From Candidatus Helarchaeota archaeon (GTDB lineage Archaea; Asgardarchaeota; Lokiarchaeia; Helarchaeales; HEL-GB-A): DNA of 32,141 bases. The notes under the pieces were generated by a model. The model was not told where the DNA came from. It was given only the letters and a program-made list of their open reading frames with translations, and ran no database searches. The stretch covers positions 1-32,141 of the forward strand of contig JABXJU010000023.1 of assembly GCA_013375405.1 (NCBI GenBank), read 5' to 3'. Both the position numbers and the translations under genes were made by a program. Within the stretch, counting starts at the first letter, position 1, and every line of letters begins with the position of its first letter. Positions 1 through 7,003 of this stretch are shown here, piece after piece.

Positions 1-1
1 C

Positions 2-76
2 TTATGGGGTGAAGGACCAGTACGGTTAAATAGAGGAAGCAAAATAAGTGAAATTAACTTTAGTTGTCGAAGTTAA
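2..76 (+). CDS. Possible 3' end of an unknown gene (partial)
   Basis: From base 2 a plus-strand frame runs open for 24 codons and stops at 74-76. The peptide begins LWGEGPVRLNRGSK and has a protein-like composition. If real, this is the end of a gene entering from the left, converging on and overlapping the end of the next gene by 17 bases. I do not recognise it, and 24 codons are too few to decide; it could be chance. Confidence 0.25.
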   Translation, partial: LWGEGPVRLNRGSKISEINFSCRS

Positions 77-374
77 GATATAATATTCCCTTAATTTGTT
101 TGATTTTTCCAGTTAGATATCGTTTTTCAAATTCAATTTCTCCATAAAATGGAGTGTATTCAACATGTGGCTTATAAATATCCTTTACTCTTAGTGTAGC
201 CAATTGTTTTGCAAGATCCTCAATCTTATTATCCTTATTATGAAAATCTATGAATTTTCCTCGGAGAAAAATTTCTGAAAATCCAATTTTTTTTTCAATG
301 AATTTCTGTAATTCTTCTAAATGTACATTAGACTCATCACAGTCCTTATATAAATAAATCCTCAGATATAACAC
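60..374 (-). CDS. Hypothetical protein, possible short DUF6775-like protein
   Basis: A 104-residue soluble protein starting at GTG, preceded by a GAAGG ribosome site five bases upstream, so translation looks real. It has no signal peptide, membrane segment or cysteine pair. The order of short motifs (an LxKxxDE start, then YGEIEFEKRYL and GILY near the end) resembles what I recall of the N-terminal part of archaeal DUF6775 putative metallopeptidases. No HExxH metal site is present, so it would be a truncated or split member; this assignment is weak. It lies 94 bases downstream of the solute-binding-like gene on the same strand and is probably cotranscribed with it, under the promoter that carries the palindrome at 1484-1496. 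Confidence 0.55.
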   Translation of the reverse strand: MLYLRIYLYKDCDESNVHLEELQKFIEKKIGFSEIFLRGKFIDFHNKDNKIEDLAKQLATLRVKDIYKPHVEYTPFYGEIEFEKRYLTGKIKQIKGILYLNFDN

Positions 375-468
375 CTTATCCTTCTAGCGTATCATTTCCA
401 AAAATGCTGCTAAGCGGGTTTTAATCTGTTCCATCCTTCATTAAAATTTCCCACTTTTTAGGATAACT

Positions 469-1431
469 TCATAAATTTATTCCATTTTCATAATGATGTT
501 TTTCAGAATGGATTTTATTAATGAATGATAAGTTAAATATCTCTGATTTTTGTAAGTTTTTTTCAATGTAGCCTAATTCACGAAGTGTTGCTATAAATTT
601 CATTGTAGAATTTATGAATTCAGGTGGCAATGCTGCACAATATTTCGGAGAAATTGCAAAAGTCTCTAAGATAAAATCTTGTTTGACCAATTCTATTTCT
701 TTCTCGACTATTTTAGCAATTTTCTTTGGAGTCTCTCGTAATGCTGTACATGCATCTTGATGCAATCTGACAATTTTTTCTACTATTTCAGAATGATTAT
801 TAATTAAAGAATCGCTGATTACAATCCCATAACTAGGATTATACGGCCATAGAATAGGAGCAGGAATTATAATTCTAGTATTTAGATGTTGCCTTAAAAA
901 AGCAGCTAATGCTGGAGTTCCAACTGCAGCATCAAGCAAATGCTCTTGCATATCAATTAGGATAAAATCAGAAATCTCATAATTTTGTATTTGAACTTGA
1001 TCTTCAAGTCCAACTTTTTTAATCCAGTCGCGCAAAATGACATCATGAATTGATCCCCTTCTTGGAACTCCAATAACTTTATCTTGAAATTGTTTAAGGA
1101 CAATATCAATATCTTGATTGAGTTCGTTATAAGATTGAAAGTGATCAAGGGCGATAAGCAAAGTTCCTTCTACATGTCCTCCTGCTACGCATTTGATAGA
1201 TGCACCTTTATCTATTCCAATAATTGTTGGTGGTAAACCGATATATCCTATATCTAATTTATTTTCAATAAATTTTTCAATTATACTTGGACCAGTTCCA
1301 TATAATTGCCAATCAACTTCCATTTTTAGTTTCTTCTCAATCCACTTATTACACATTAAAATAAACGATGTATGATAAATAGTTGAGAGAAAACCTGCTC
1401 TAATTCTTTTTAAATCTCCAATATTTGGCAA
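469..1431 (-). CDS. Solute-binding-like protein (NitT/TauT, SsuA-like fold), no signal peptide
   Basis: The 320-residue product looks like the ligand-binding protein of nitrate/taurine/sulfonate ABC transporters (COG0715-like): it contains RIRAGFLSTIYHTSF near the start, a GTGPSIIEKFIENKLDIGYIG segment near residues 45-67 where such proteins sense ligand, and PAPILWPYNPSYGIVIS later. Two features are unusual. It has no signal peptide or lipobox, and no permease or ATPase gene is next to it. It may therefore be a cytoplasmic enzyme or sensor of this fold (THI5-like proteins are a precedent) rather than a transporter part. I chose the TTG start because GGAG lies seven bases upstream. It is divergent from the thrC-to-cysK operon, which suggests a role with a sulfur or amino-acid ligand. 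Confidence 0.7.
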   Translation of the reverse strand: MPNIGDLKRIRAGFLSTIYHTSFILMCNKWIEKKLKMEVDWQLYGTGPSIIEKFIENKLDIGYIGLPPTIIGIDKGASIKCVAGGHVEGTLLIALDHFQSYNELNQDIDIVLKQFQDKVIGVPRRGSIHDVILRDWIKKVGLEDQVQIQNYEISDFILIDMQEHLLDAAVGTPALAAFLRQHLNTRIIIPAPILWPYNPSYGIVISDSLINNHSEIVEKIVRLHQDACTALRETPKKIAKIVEKEIELVKQDFILETFAISPKYCAALPPEFINSTMKFIATLRELGYIEKNLQKSEIFNLSFINKIHSEKHHYENGINL

Positions 1432-1483
1432 AGAGTGTCTCCAAATTAAATTGTATTAAAGTAATTATTACAATTAATCAAAT

Positions 1484-1496
1484 ATAACGGCGTTAT
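1484..1496. promoter_or_regulatory. Predicted operator ATAAC-GGC-GTTAT in divergent promoter
   Basis: This is a perfect inverted repeat, extendable to 17 bases at 1482-1498 (seven-base arms, three-base spacer). Read on the minus strand, an AT-rich TATA-like stretch (about 1506-1494) runs directly into it, 53 bases before the TTG start of the solute-binding-like gene. The same five-base arms with a three-base spacer occur upstream of both helix-turn-helix genes at 8267-8279 and 9138-9150, also just after a TATA-like box. I infer a binding site for one or both regulators. Confidence 0.65.
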
Positions 1497-1537
1497 ATAA
1501 TATTAATCGAATAGGAACAAAAGTTTTTCCATTGAAT

Positions 1538-1552
1538 ATTACTCATAGTAAT
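1538..1552. promoter_or_regulatory. Palindrome ATTACT-CAT-AGTAAT, upstream copy
   Basis: A perfect 15-base inverted repeat with six-base arms. Its arms are identical to those of a second copy at 1598-1612, with the centres 60 bases apart and a TATA-like sequence (1579-1584) between them. A repeated dyad bracketing a TATA box is typical of repressor or activator sites. The arms differ from the ATAAC/GTTAT site at 1484, so a different regulator may read them. Confidence 0.5.
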
Positions 1553-1578
1553 TTTCCAAAAGAAAGATATGCGTCAGA

Positions 1579-1612
1579 CTTATATAGTTACTAGCCCATT
1601 ACTGTAAGTAAT
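1579..1612 (+). promoter_or_regulatory. Predicted thrC operon promoter: TATA-like box plus second ATTACT palindrome
   Basis: The TTATATAG stretch around 1580-1587 is a good archaeal TATA box for the plus-strand operon and would place transcription start near 1605. ATTACT-GTA-AGTAAT at 1598-1612 lies over that predicted start point. It shares perfect six-base arms with the copy at 1538-1552. Position over the start site suggests repression, but this is inferred from layout only. Confidence 0.5.
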
Positions 1613-1662
1613 AAAGGACAATGCCAAGTATTACTCCGGGTAATACCTTAGGAGAAAAAATA

Positions 1663-2919
1663 ATGACTGAACGAATTATTGCATTAGAATGTCCAGAATG
1701 TGGGACAACCTATCCACTCGAACTACTTACTATCTGTAAGGAATGTTGGAGTCCATTAAAGGTAAAATATGATTATGAAGTAATTAAAGAAGCAATTTCC
1801 AAAGATAGTATAAAGTCACGAGAATTTAACCATTGGCGCTATAGAGAACTGTTACCCATTAGAGATTCAAAATATGTAGTATCACTCAATGATGGTGGTA
1901 CACCTTTATTACATTGTAAAAACTTGGGAACAGAACTGGGACTGAAGGAATTGTACATTAAAAATGATACTATAAATCCCACGCTATCTTTTAAAGATCG
2001 GCCGGCTTCTGTTGGAATATCGAAATGTCTCGAATTAGGTATTAATACTGTTGGCTGTGTTTCTACTGGAAATCTAGCAGCTGCAACAGCAGCTCATGCG
2101 GCTAAAGCTGGTATTCCTTGCTACATTTTTGTTCCAGCAACGATCGAACATAGTAAAATTACTCAAACTGCAATTCACGATGCCAATATTATTGGAATTG
2201 ATGGAACCTATGATGAAGCTAACCGATTAGGCATTCTTGCTGCAGAATCATTTAAATGGGGCCTTTTAAATATTAATGTTCGTCCCTACTATACAGAAGG
2301 TTCAAAAACAATCGCTTTTGAAACATGTGAACAATTAAAATGGAATCCTCCGGATAATATCGTTATTCCAATGGGTAGTGGGGCACTATTATGCTCGGTT
2401 TATAGAGCCTTAAATGAATTAAACACAATTGATTTTACGACAGCTAATAACACTCGTATTTCAGGGGCTCAACCCTCTGGATGTGCCCCCATTGTTACAT
2501 CACATGACACTAATTCTGATATTTTTCCTATTGAGAGCCCTCATACTATAGCGAAAAGTCTAGCGATAGGAAATCCAGCAAGTGGTTATGAAGCAATTAA
2601 TATCATTAAATCGACAAATGGATGTGCGAATGCCCCTACTGATTCTGAAATTATTGATGCTATCAAACTTCTGGCTAAAAAAGAGGGAATTTATGCAGAA
2701 CCTGCTGGTGGTGTTACATTAGCAGCTTTGATAAACTTAATTATAAACGGCGAAATTTCTAAAGATGAAAGTGTAGTAGTACTCATTACTGGGAACGGCT
2801 TCAAAGCCCATCAAACCATTACAAACTTAATCCAGCAAATCCCAATCATACAACCTACTCTAGAGGCTCTGAAAACTTATACAAATAAAAAGGAGGAGAT
2901 AATTTATGTCGAAAGTTAA
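1663..2919 (+). CDS. thrC: Threonine-synthase-like PLP enzyme
   Basis: A fold-type II PLP enzyme that in the classical role converts O-phosphohomoserine to threonine. From the ATG at 1663 the protein has 418 residues. It starts with a four-cysteine zinc ribbon (C10, C13, C25, C28), followed by the PLP lysine in LSFKDRP (K111), the phosphate-binding STGNLAAATAAH region and a GNGFKAH end typical of threonine synthases. An in-frame ATG at 1621 exists, but AGGAG at 1650-1654 lies eight bases before 1663 and the extra residues look non-homologous. The last 14 bases overlap the Gly-Gly sulfur-carrier gene, so the two are translationally linked. That linkage raises the possibility of a sulfur-accepting variant (as for cysteate synthase or O-phosphohomoserine sulfhydrylation); threonine synthase remains the default call. 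Confidence 0.85.
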   Translation: MTERIIALECPECGTTYPLELLTICKECWSPLKVKYDYEVIKEAISKDSIKSREFNHWRYRELLPIRDSKYVVSLNDGGTPLLHCKNLGTELGLKELYIKNDTINPTLSFKDRPASVGISKCLELGINTVGCVSTGNLAAATAAHAAKAGIPCYIFVPATIEHSKITQTAIHDANIIGIDGTYDEANRLGILAAESFKWGLLNINVRPYYTEGSKTIAFETCEQLKWNPPDNIVIPMGSGALLCSVYRALNELNTIDFTTANNTRISGAQPSGCAPIVTSHDTNSDIFPIESPHTIAKSLAIGNPASGYEAINIIKSTNGCANAPTDSEIIDAIKLLAKKEGIYAEPAGGVTLAALINLIINGEISKDESVVVLITGNGFKAHQTITNLIQQIPIIQPTLEALKTYTNKKEEIIYVES

Positions 2920-3190
2920 GTTTTTATTTTTTTCATCACTGCAAGACTTAACCCAGTCTAATACAATTGAGATAAATATTAATGGAACAGTTAAGGATGC
3001 ATTAGATCTTATATTTGAACTTTATGGAGATCCACTGAAAAATAGAGTATTTGATCAGAATTCAGGTAAAATTAAAAGATACATTATTGTTGCTGTTAAT
3101 CGAAAAGATATCCGGCATCTCAATGGTCTTGATACTAATTTAAATGAAGGAGATGAAATTTCTCTTCTACCCGCTGCTGCGGGCGGTTAA
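2906..3190 (+). CDS. MoaD/ThiS-family ubiquitin-like sulfur carrier protein
   Basis: This 94-residue beta-grasp protein ends exactly in Gly-Gly (LLPAAAGG), the tail that an E1-like enzyme adenylates and that then carries a thiocarboxylate. The N-terminal VKFLFFSSLQDL and central GTVKDALDLIFELYG are typical of the MoaD branch. A strong GGAGG ribosome site precedes the ATG and lies inside the end of thrC. The partner E1-like gene is two genes downstream. MoaD would serve molybdopterin or tungstopterin synthesis, but no other cofactor gene is nearby, and the cysteine-synthesis neighbours favour a CysO- or HcyS-like sulfur donor role. Which acceptor it serves cannot be told from sequence. Confidence 0.85.
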   Translation: MSKVKFLFFSSLQDLTQSNTIEININGTVKDALDLIFELYGDPLKNRVFDQNSGKIKRYIIVAVNRKDIRHLNGLDTNLNEGDEISLLPAAAGG

Positions 3191-3219
3191 TTTTTTAATT
3201 TATAGGTGAGTTATGAAAT

Positions 3220-3873
3220 ATGGGCGCTCTCAGTTCTAAAGTTAAACACATTCAGAAGATCTTGAATACAGAATATTTTCCAATTGGAATTAAAATAATT
3301 CAAAATTCCCATCAATCGTGGGATAAGTCTTTTCAAGAAATAAAATGCAAGAAGCGATTTTGCTATTATATCCGATTAGCAGCGCAAGGGCAAAATATAG
3401 TGATTAGAGCTGACGATAATCCCGAATGTTATACACCTTACTTATGTTTAGGATTTACAGAGCCAGAGTTTGTTGATTATGATCCTAGAATAAAACCAGC
3501 TACTACAAAAGCGGTAGTTATAGGACCGTTACATAATTTAAAAAATCCAATAGACTCTGTAGTTTTCATTGTAAATGCGAAACAAGCTATGTTATTAGTC
3601 GGCGCATTAAGGAGACTTTTAAAGAAAAATCTTAATGCCACTTTTGGAGCTTCCATGGCGGTTTGTGGCGAAGTTGTGGCTCAAACTATCGTCAACAATA
3701 CCCCTAACTTATCAATGCTTTGTCATGGTGCGCGAATTTTTTCAGGATATACAGATGAAGAATTAGCCTTTGGGATTCCGTTTCAGCTATTTGAAGACCT
3801 TTATTCAGGCCTGAAAAAGGTAGAGAAAATGCAAGAGTTTGAATTGACTTTAAAAAATCGTGAGGTGAATTAA
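3220..3873 (+). CDS. DUF169 family protein
   Basis: The 217-residue protein matches the pattern of DUF169 (COG2043): PIGIKII near residue 22, a cysteine motif CKKRFCYYIRLAAQG, then PECYTPYLCLGF, GASMAVCGEVVAQT and a C-terminal PFQLFEDLYSGL. Cysteines recur at conserved positions, so metal or iron-sulfur binding is possible. The family has no settled function. A ribosome site (TAGGTGAG) lies eight bases before the ATG. Its stop codon overlaps the ATG of the E1-like gene (TAATG), which places it inside the sulfur-transfer operon; a role in handling a sulfur or metal intermediate is an inference. Confidence 0.8.
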   Translation: MGALSSKVKHIQKILNTEYFPIGIKIIQNSHQSWDKSFQEIKCKKRFCYYIRLAAQGQNIVIRADDNPECYTPYLCLGFTEPEFVDYDPRIKPATTKAVVIGPLHNLKNPIDSVVFIVNAKQAMLLVGALRRLLKKNLNATFGASMAVCGEVVAQTIVNNTPNLSMLCHGARIFSGYTDEELAFGIPFQLFEDLYSGLKKVEKMQEFELTLKNREVN

Positions 3874-4682
3874 TGTTCGGCTTTACAAAAGAAGAAATCA
3901 GAAGATATAGTCGGCAAATTGTCCTAAAAAGAGTAGGTGGTAAAGGTCAAAAAAAATTGAGAGAATCCTCTGTTTTAGTGGTCGGAGCAGGGGGACTCGG
4001 CTGTCCTGTATCCGTTTATCTCACTGCTGCTGGAATAGGAAAATTAGGATTATTGGATTTTGATGTAGTTGATATAAGCAATTTACAACGCCAAATTTTA
4101 CATTTTACTAAAGATGTGGGAGAACCAAAAACGATTTCCGCTGCTGAAAAGCTAAGATCCCTAAATCCTAATATTATAATTCAGACAATTGAAACCCGTC
4201 TCACTCCTAAAAACGCGCGAGAGATTGTGAAACAATATGATTATGTCATTGACGGGTCTGATAATTTTGCTACAAAATATATTATCAATGATGCATGCAT
4301 AATAGAAAATATTCCCTTTACAATTGCCGGGATTCTTAAGTTTGAAGGACAAATTTTAACTGTAATCCCTAAACAAACTTCTTGCTATCGTTGTATTTTT
4401 CCTGCGCCTCCCCCTCCAGGTATGGTTCCTAGTTGCTCACAAGCGGGCGTATTTGGTGCAATCCCTGGAATTATTGGTTCTATCCAAGCTAGTGAAACCA
4501 TTAAATATCTTCTCGATTTTGGAAAACTCATTACCAATGGCCTATTATTGATTGATATCGAGAATTTATATTTTCAAAAGGTTTCAATTCAAAAAAATAA
4601 CAATTGTAGAGCGTGTGGCGAAACCCCTGAAGATCTTTTAAAAGTATTCGATTATTATCAAGGAGAAATTTGTGAAACTTAA
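3873..4682 (+). CDS. E1-like adenylyltransferase (MoeB/ThiF/HesA family)
   Basis: It activates the C-terminal glycine of a ubiquitin-like sulfur carrier with ATP. The 269 residues contain the nucleotide-binding GAGGLG (39-44), the DFDVVDISNLQRQ stretch (62-74) with conserved metal and ATP residues, DGSDN (127-131), a zinc site of two cysteine pairs (C171/C174 and C245/C248) and the candidate catalytic cysteine C188 in PSCSQAGVFG. There is no C-terminal rhodanese domain, so the sulfur donor must be another protein; the TusA-like protein encoded 15 bases downstream is the obvious candidate. Its likely substrate is the Gly-Gly protein encoded at 2906-3190. Confidence 0.88.
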   Translation: MFGFTKEEIRRYSRQIVLKRVGGKGQKKLRESSVLVVGAGGLGCPVSVYLTAAGIGKLGLLDFDVVDISNLQRQILHFTKDVGEPKTISAAEKLRSLNPNIIIQTIETRLTPKNAREIVKQYDYVIDGSDNFATKYIINDACIIENIPFTIAGILKFEGQILTVIPKQTSCYRCIFPAPPPPGMVPSCSQAGVFGAIPGIIGSIQASETIKYLLDFGKLITNGLLLIDIENLYFQKVSIQKNNNCRACGETPEDLLKVFDYYQGEICET

Positions 4683-4697
4683 AAAGAGGTGTTAAAA

Positions 4698-4934
4698 GTG
4701 CCCTATAATAATAAAGCAATTGATTTGACAGGTGAAGTCTGCCCATACACCTTTGTATATACTAAACTCAATTTGGAAGAAATAGAGCCTGAGCAAATTC
4801 TAGAAGTTCTCATCGACTATCCTCCTGCTGTAGAAAATATTCCTCGGAGCGTAAAAGAACAAAAACTTGGTGAAATATTAAGTGTGAATAAAATCAATGA
4901 TAGAGAATGGAAAATAACAATTAAAAAATATTAG
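4698..4934 (+). CDS. TusA/SirA-like sulfurtransferase
   Basis: A small TusA-fold protein that carries persulfide sulfur on one cysteine. The motif DLTGEVCPYTFVYTK has the signature cysteine (here CPYT instead of the common CPxP), followed by DYPPAVENIPRSVKEQKLGEI, which matches the family strand-helix pattern. I place the start at the GTG at 4698 because GAGGTG (4686-4691) lies six bases upstream; the GTG at 4689 is in frame but overlaps that site. It follows the E1-like gene closely and probably feeds sulfur to the activated Gly-Gly carrier, since the E1 lacks its own rhodanese domain. Confidence 0.82.
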   Translation: MPYNNKAIDLTGEVCPYTFVYTKLNLEEIEPEQILEVLIDYPPAVENIPRSVKEQKLGEILSVNKINDREWKITIKKY

Positions 4935-5013
4935 GAGAAAAATCTTAAGTTTAAAAATTTAAATGTAATTTAATAACGATGAATGAATTATGAATTTATG
5001 AGATGATAGAAGA

Positions 5014-5847
5014 ATGGAGCCGAATTTGATATGTCTAGGTTGCGGAGACAAGCTATCCGCTAAGGAAAAAAGTGAATTTTGTGCAAAGTGTTTATTAAAC
5101 TTTGATTTTGGTATAGACGAAAAGGATTTTGAAAAAATTAAAGAGCATCTTAATGCCATTTTAGACACATTCGGATCTGATGTGCGAACGGCATTTTTAA
5201 AGGATCCCGCAGCGAGAAGTATTGTCGAAGTTTTGACATCCTATCCAGGCACCCATGCTGTACTTTTACATCGAATAGCCCATTTTTTCTGGGAAATTGG
5301 TTTACCTTTCGTTCCCCGATATCTTTCACATATTGCACGGCAAATTACAGCGATTGAAATTCATCCTGGCGCAGAAATTGGGAAAGATTTCTTCATAGAT
5401 CATGGATCAGGTACAGTCATTGGTGAAACAACTGAAATTGGGGATAATGTAACCATTTATTCGACTGTTACTTTAGGAGGAACAAGTTTAAAACAAAAAA
5501 AGAGACACCCTACAATTGGAAATGATGTAGTCATTGGAACAGGGGCAAAGGTGTTAGGTCCTGTTAAAATTGGTAATAATGTAAAAATAGGGGCAAATTC
5601 TGTTGTTACAAAAGACGTACCAGATAATGCAGTAGTAGTAGGGGTCCCAGGACGGATCGTTGCACGCAATGGGAAAAAAATTCCGAAGATCGATCTAGCA
5701 CATGGAGATCTTCCGGACCCAATTGCGGATTTTATCAAAAATTTAAGGGATCGAATCATAGAATTAGAGGAAAAAATAATAGAGATAAAAGGAGAAAAAT
5801 ATAGAAAAAAGTCAGATGAGGTGATGTTTTATGGGGAAGGTATATAA
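5014..5847 (+). CDS. cysE: Serine O-acetyltransferase with N-terminal zinc ribbon
   Basis: It makes O-acetylserine from serine and acetyl-CoA. Residues 7-26 form a CxxC-x12-CxxC zinc ribbon not normally present in this enzyme. Residues 35-110 are the helical domain, and 113-215 the left-handed beta-helix of hexapeptide repeats. Catalytic H130 lies in [12 protein letters not shown], with E115 (IEIHPGA) fifteen residues earlier, as in the short EpsC-type enzymes; the acetyl-CoA region [15 protein letters not shown] is intact. A charged coiled-coil-like tail (240-268) replaces the usual C-terminus that docks into cysteine synthase. An 80-base gap separates it from the TusA-like gene, and its end overlaps cysK by 17 bases. 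Confidence 0.9.
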   Translation: MEPNLICLGCGDKLSAKEKSEFCAKCLLNFDFGIDEKDFEKIKEHLNAILDTFGSDVRTAFLKDPAARSIVEVLTSYPGTHAVLLHRIAHFFWEIGLPFVPRYLSHIARQITAIEIHPGAEIGKDFFIDHGSGTVIGETTEIGDNVTIYSTVTLGGTSLKQKKRHPTIGNDVVIGTGAKVLGPVKIGNNVKIGANSVVTKDVPDNAVVVGVPGRIVARNGKKIPKIDLAHGDLPDPIADFIKNLRDRIIELEEKIIEIKGEKYRKKSDEVMFYGEGI

Positions 5848-6757
5848 TAATATAATTGAAACCATTGGCCGAACCCCACTAGTTAGATTAAATAGAATTG
5901 CGAAAGATCTAAAACCTACAATTCTTGCAAAACTAGAAGCGTTTAATCCAGGAGGAAGTGTTAAAGATAGAATCGGAATGTCGATGATAGAAGCTGCAGA
6001 GGAAGCGGGAATTATTCAGAAAGGAATACATATTATAGAACCCACTTCAGGTAATACAGGAATCGCTTTAGCATTAGTCGCAGCAGCGAAAGGTTATAAA
6101 CTAACCCTAACCATGCCATCAAGTATGTCATTGGAACGAAGAAAAATCTTGAAAGCATTTGGAGCAAACTTAGTTTTAACGGATCCTGCGAAGGGAATGA
6201 AGGGTGCAGTAGAAAAAGCAGAAGAATTAGGGAAGCTAGAAGGCAATGTCTTTATTCCACAGCAATTTAAGAATAAAGCTAACCCAGAAATTCATAGGAA
6301 AGCAACTGGTCAAGAAATTTTAGATGATACTGGAGGAAAAATTGATGCTTTCGTCGCAGGTATAGGAACGGGCGGCACGATTACAGGCGTTGGAGAAATC
6401 CTAAAAGAGAAAGTAGGACACCATGTCAAAATTTTTGCAGTTGAACCAATTGATTCGCCTGTCCTATCGGGTGGAAAACCAGGTGGACACAAAATTCAAG
6501 GAATTGGAGCTGGATTTATTCCAGAAGTGCTCAATACAAATATATACGATAAGATAATAACAGTTTCTTTTGATAATGCAGCAAAAACAGCCAGAAACTT
6601 AGCATTGTCAGAAGGTATATTCGTGGGAATATCCTCCGGTGCAGCAGCTTGGGCAGCACTGGAAGTCGCTAAAGAATTTAAAGAAGGACAGACAATTGTT
6701 GTTATACTTCCTGATACAGGAGAACGTTATTTAACTACTGAGTTATATACTTATTAG
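5831..6757 (+). CDS. cysK: Cysteine synthase (O-acetylserine sulfhydrylase)
   Basis: This PLP enzyme replaces the acetyl group of O-acetylserine with sulfide, or with a thiocarboxylate donor in CysM-type relatives. The 308-residue length is normal. The PLP lysine is K45 in [11 protein letters not shown], the substrate loop is TSGNTG (72-77), and the glycine-rich phosphate cup GTGGTITG is intact. It overlaps cysE, so acetylserine is its likely substrate. Whether its sulfur comes from free sulfide or from the Gly-Gly carrier encoded upstream is open. It closes the operon; an AT-rich gap with a short T run (about 6809-6815) follows. Confidence 0.92.
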   Translation: MGKVYNNIIETIGRTPLVRLNRIAKDLKPTILAKLEAFNPGGSVKDRIGMSMIEAAEEAGIIQKGIHIIEPTSGNTGIALALVAAAKGYKLTLTMPSSMSLERRKILKAFGANLVLTDPAKGMKGAVEKAEELGKLEGNVFIPQQFKNKANPEIHRKATGQEILDDTGGKIDAFVAGIGTGGTITGVGEILKEKVGHHVKIFAVEPIDSPVLSGGKPGGHKIQGIGAGFIPEVLNTNIYDKIITVSFDNAAKTARNLALSEGIFVGISSGAAAWAALEVAKEFKEGQTIVVILPDTGERYLTTELYTY

Positions 6758-6867
6758 TAATCGGTGGAGCGTTCAAGGTTAGGTGTAGATTATAACCATT
6801 CTTCCCTATTTTTTTACAAATTTGTTTGATAGTGAAAAAAAATGAGATTCCTCTCTTTTCATGTGGA

Positions 6868-6887
6868 TTACTTTTGGTATAAAGTAA
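6868..6887. promoter_or_regulatory. Inverted repeat TTACTTT-N6-AAAGTAA upstream of radical SAM gene
   Basis: Seven-base perfect arms with a six-base spacer lie in the 246-base gap between cysK and the radical SAM gene, 117 bases before the ATG. The outer parts of the arms (TTACT and AGTAA) are shared with the ATTACT/AGTAAT sites of the thrC promoter, but the spacing differs. It may be a regulator site or chance in AT-rich DNA. Confidence 0.3.
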
Positions 6888-7003
6888 CTAAACGAGGGCG
6901 ATCGATAAAAGATTAGAGTTTCATTTCTTTTTTCTTTCAAAAATTTTATTTTCAAATTTTAACTAAATTAAAATAGTCTTGACTTTCAATTGGATTGATT
7001 TCA

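Noticed and set aside
1461..1471. GTAATTATTAC palindrome, matching in reverse one at 9101-9111
   Set aside because: Short palindromes of only A/T-rich bases are expected by chance here, and their position relative to the ATAAC sites differs in the two places.
1621..1662. Earlier ATG for the thrC-like gene
   Set aside because: AGGAG lies eight bases before the ATG at 1663, and the extra 14 residues do not look like the family N-terminus. It cannot be fully excluded, since AAAGGA is close to 1621 too.
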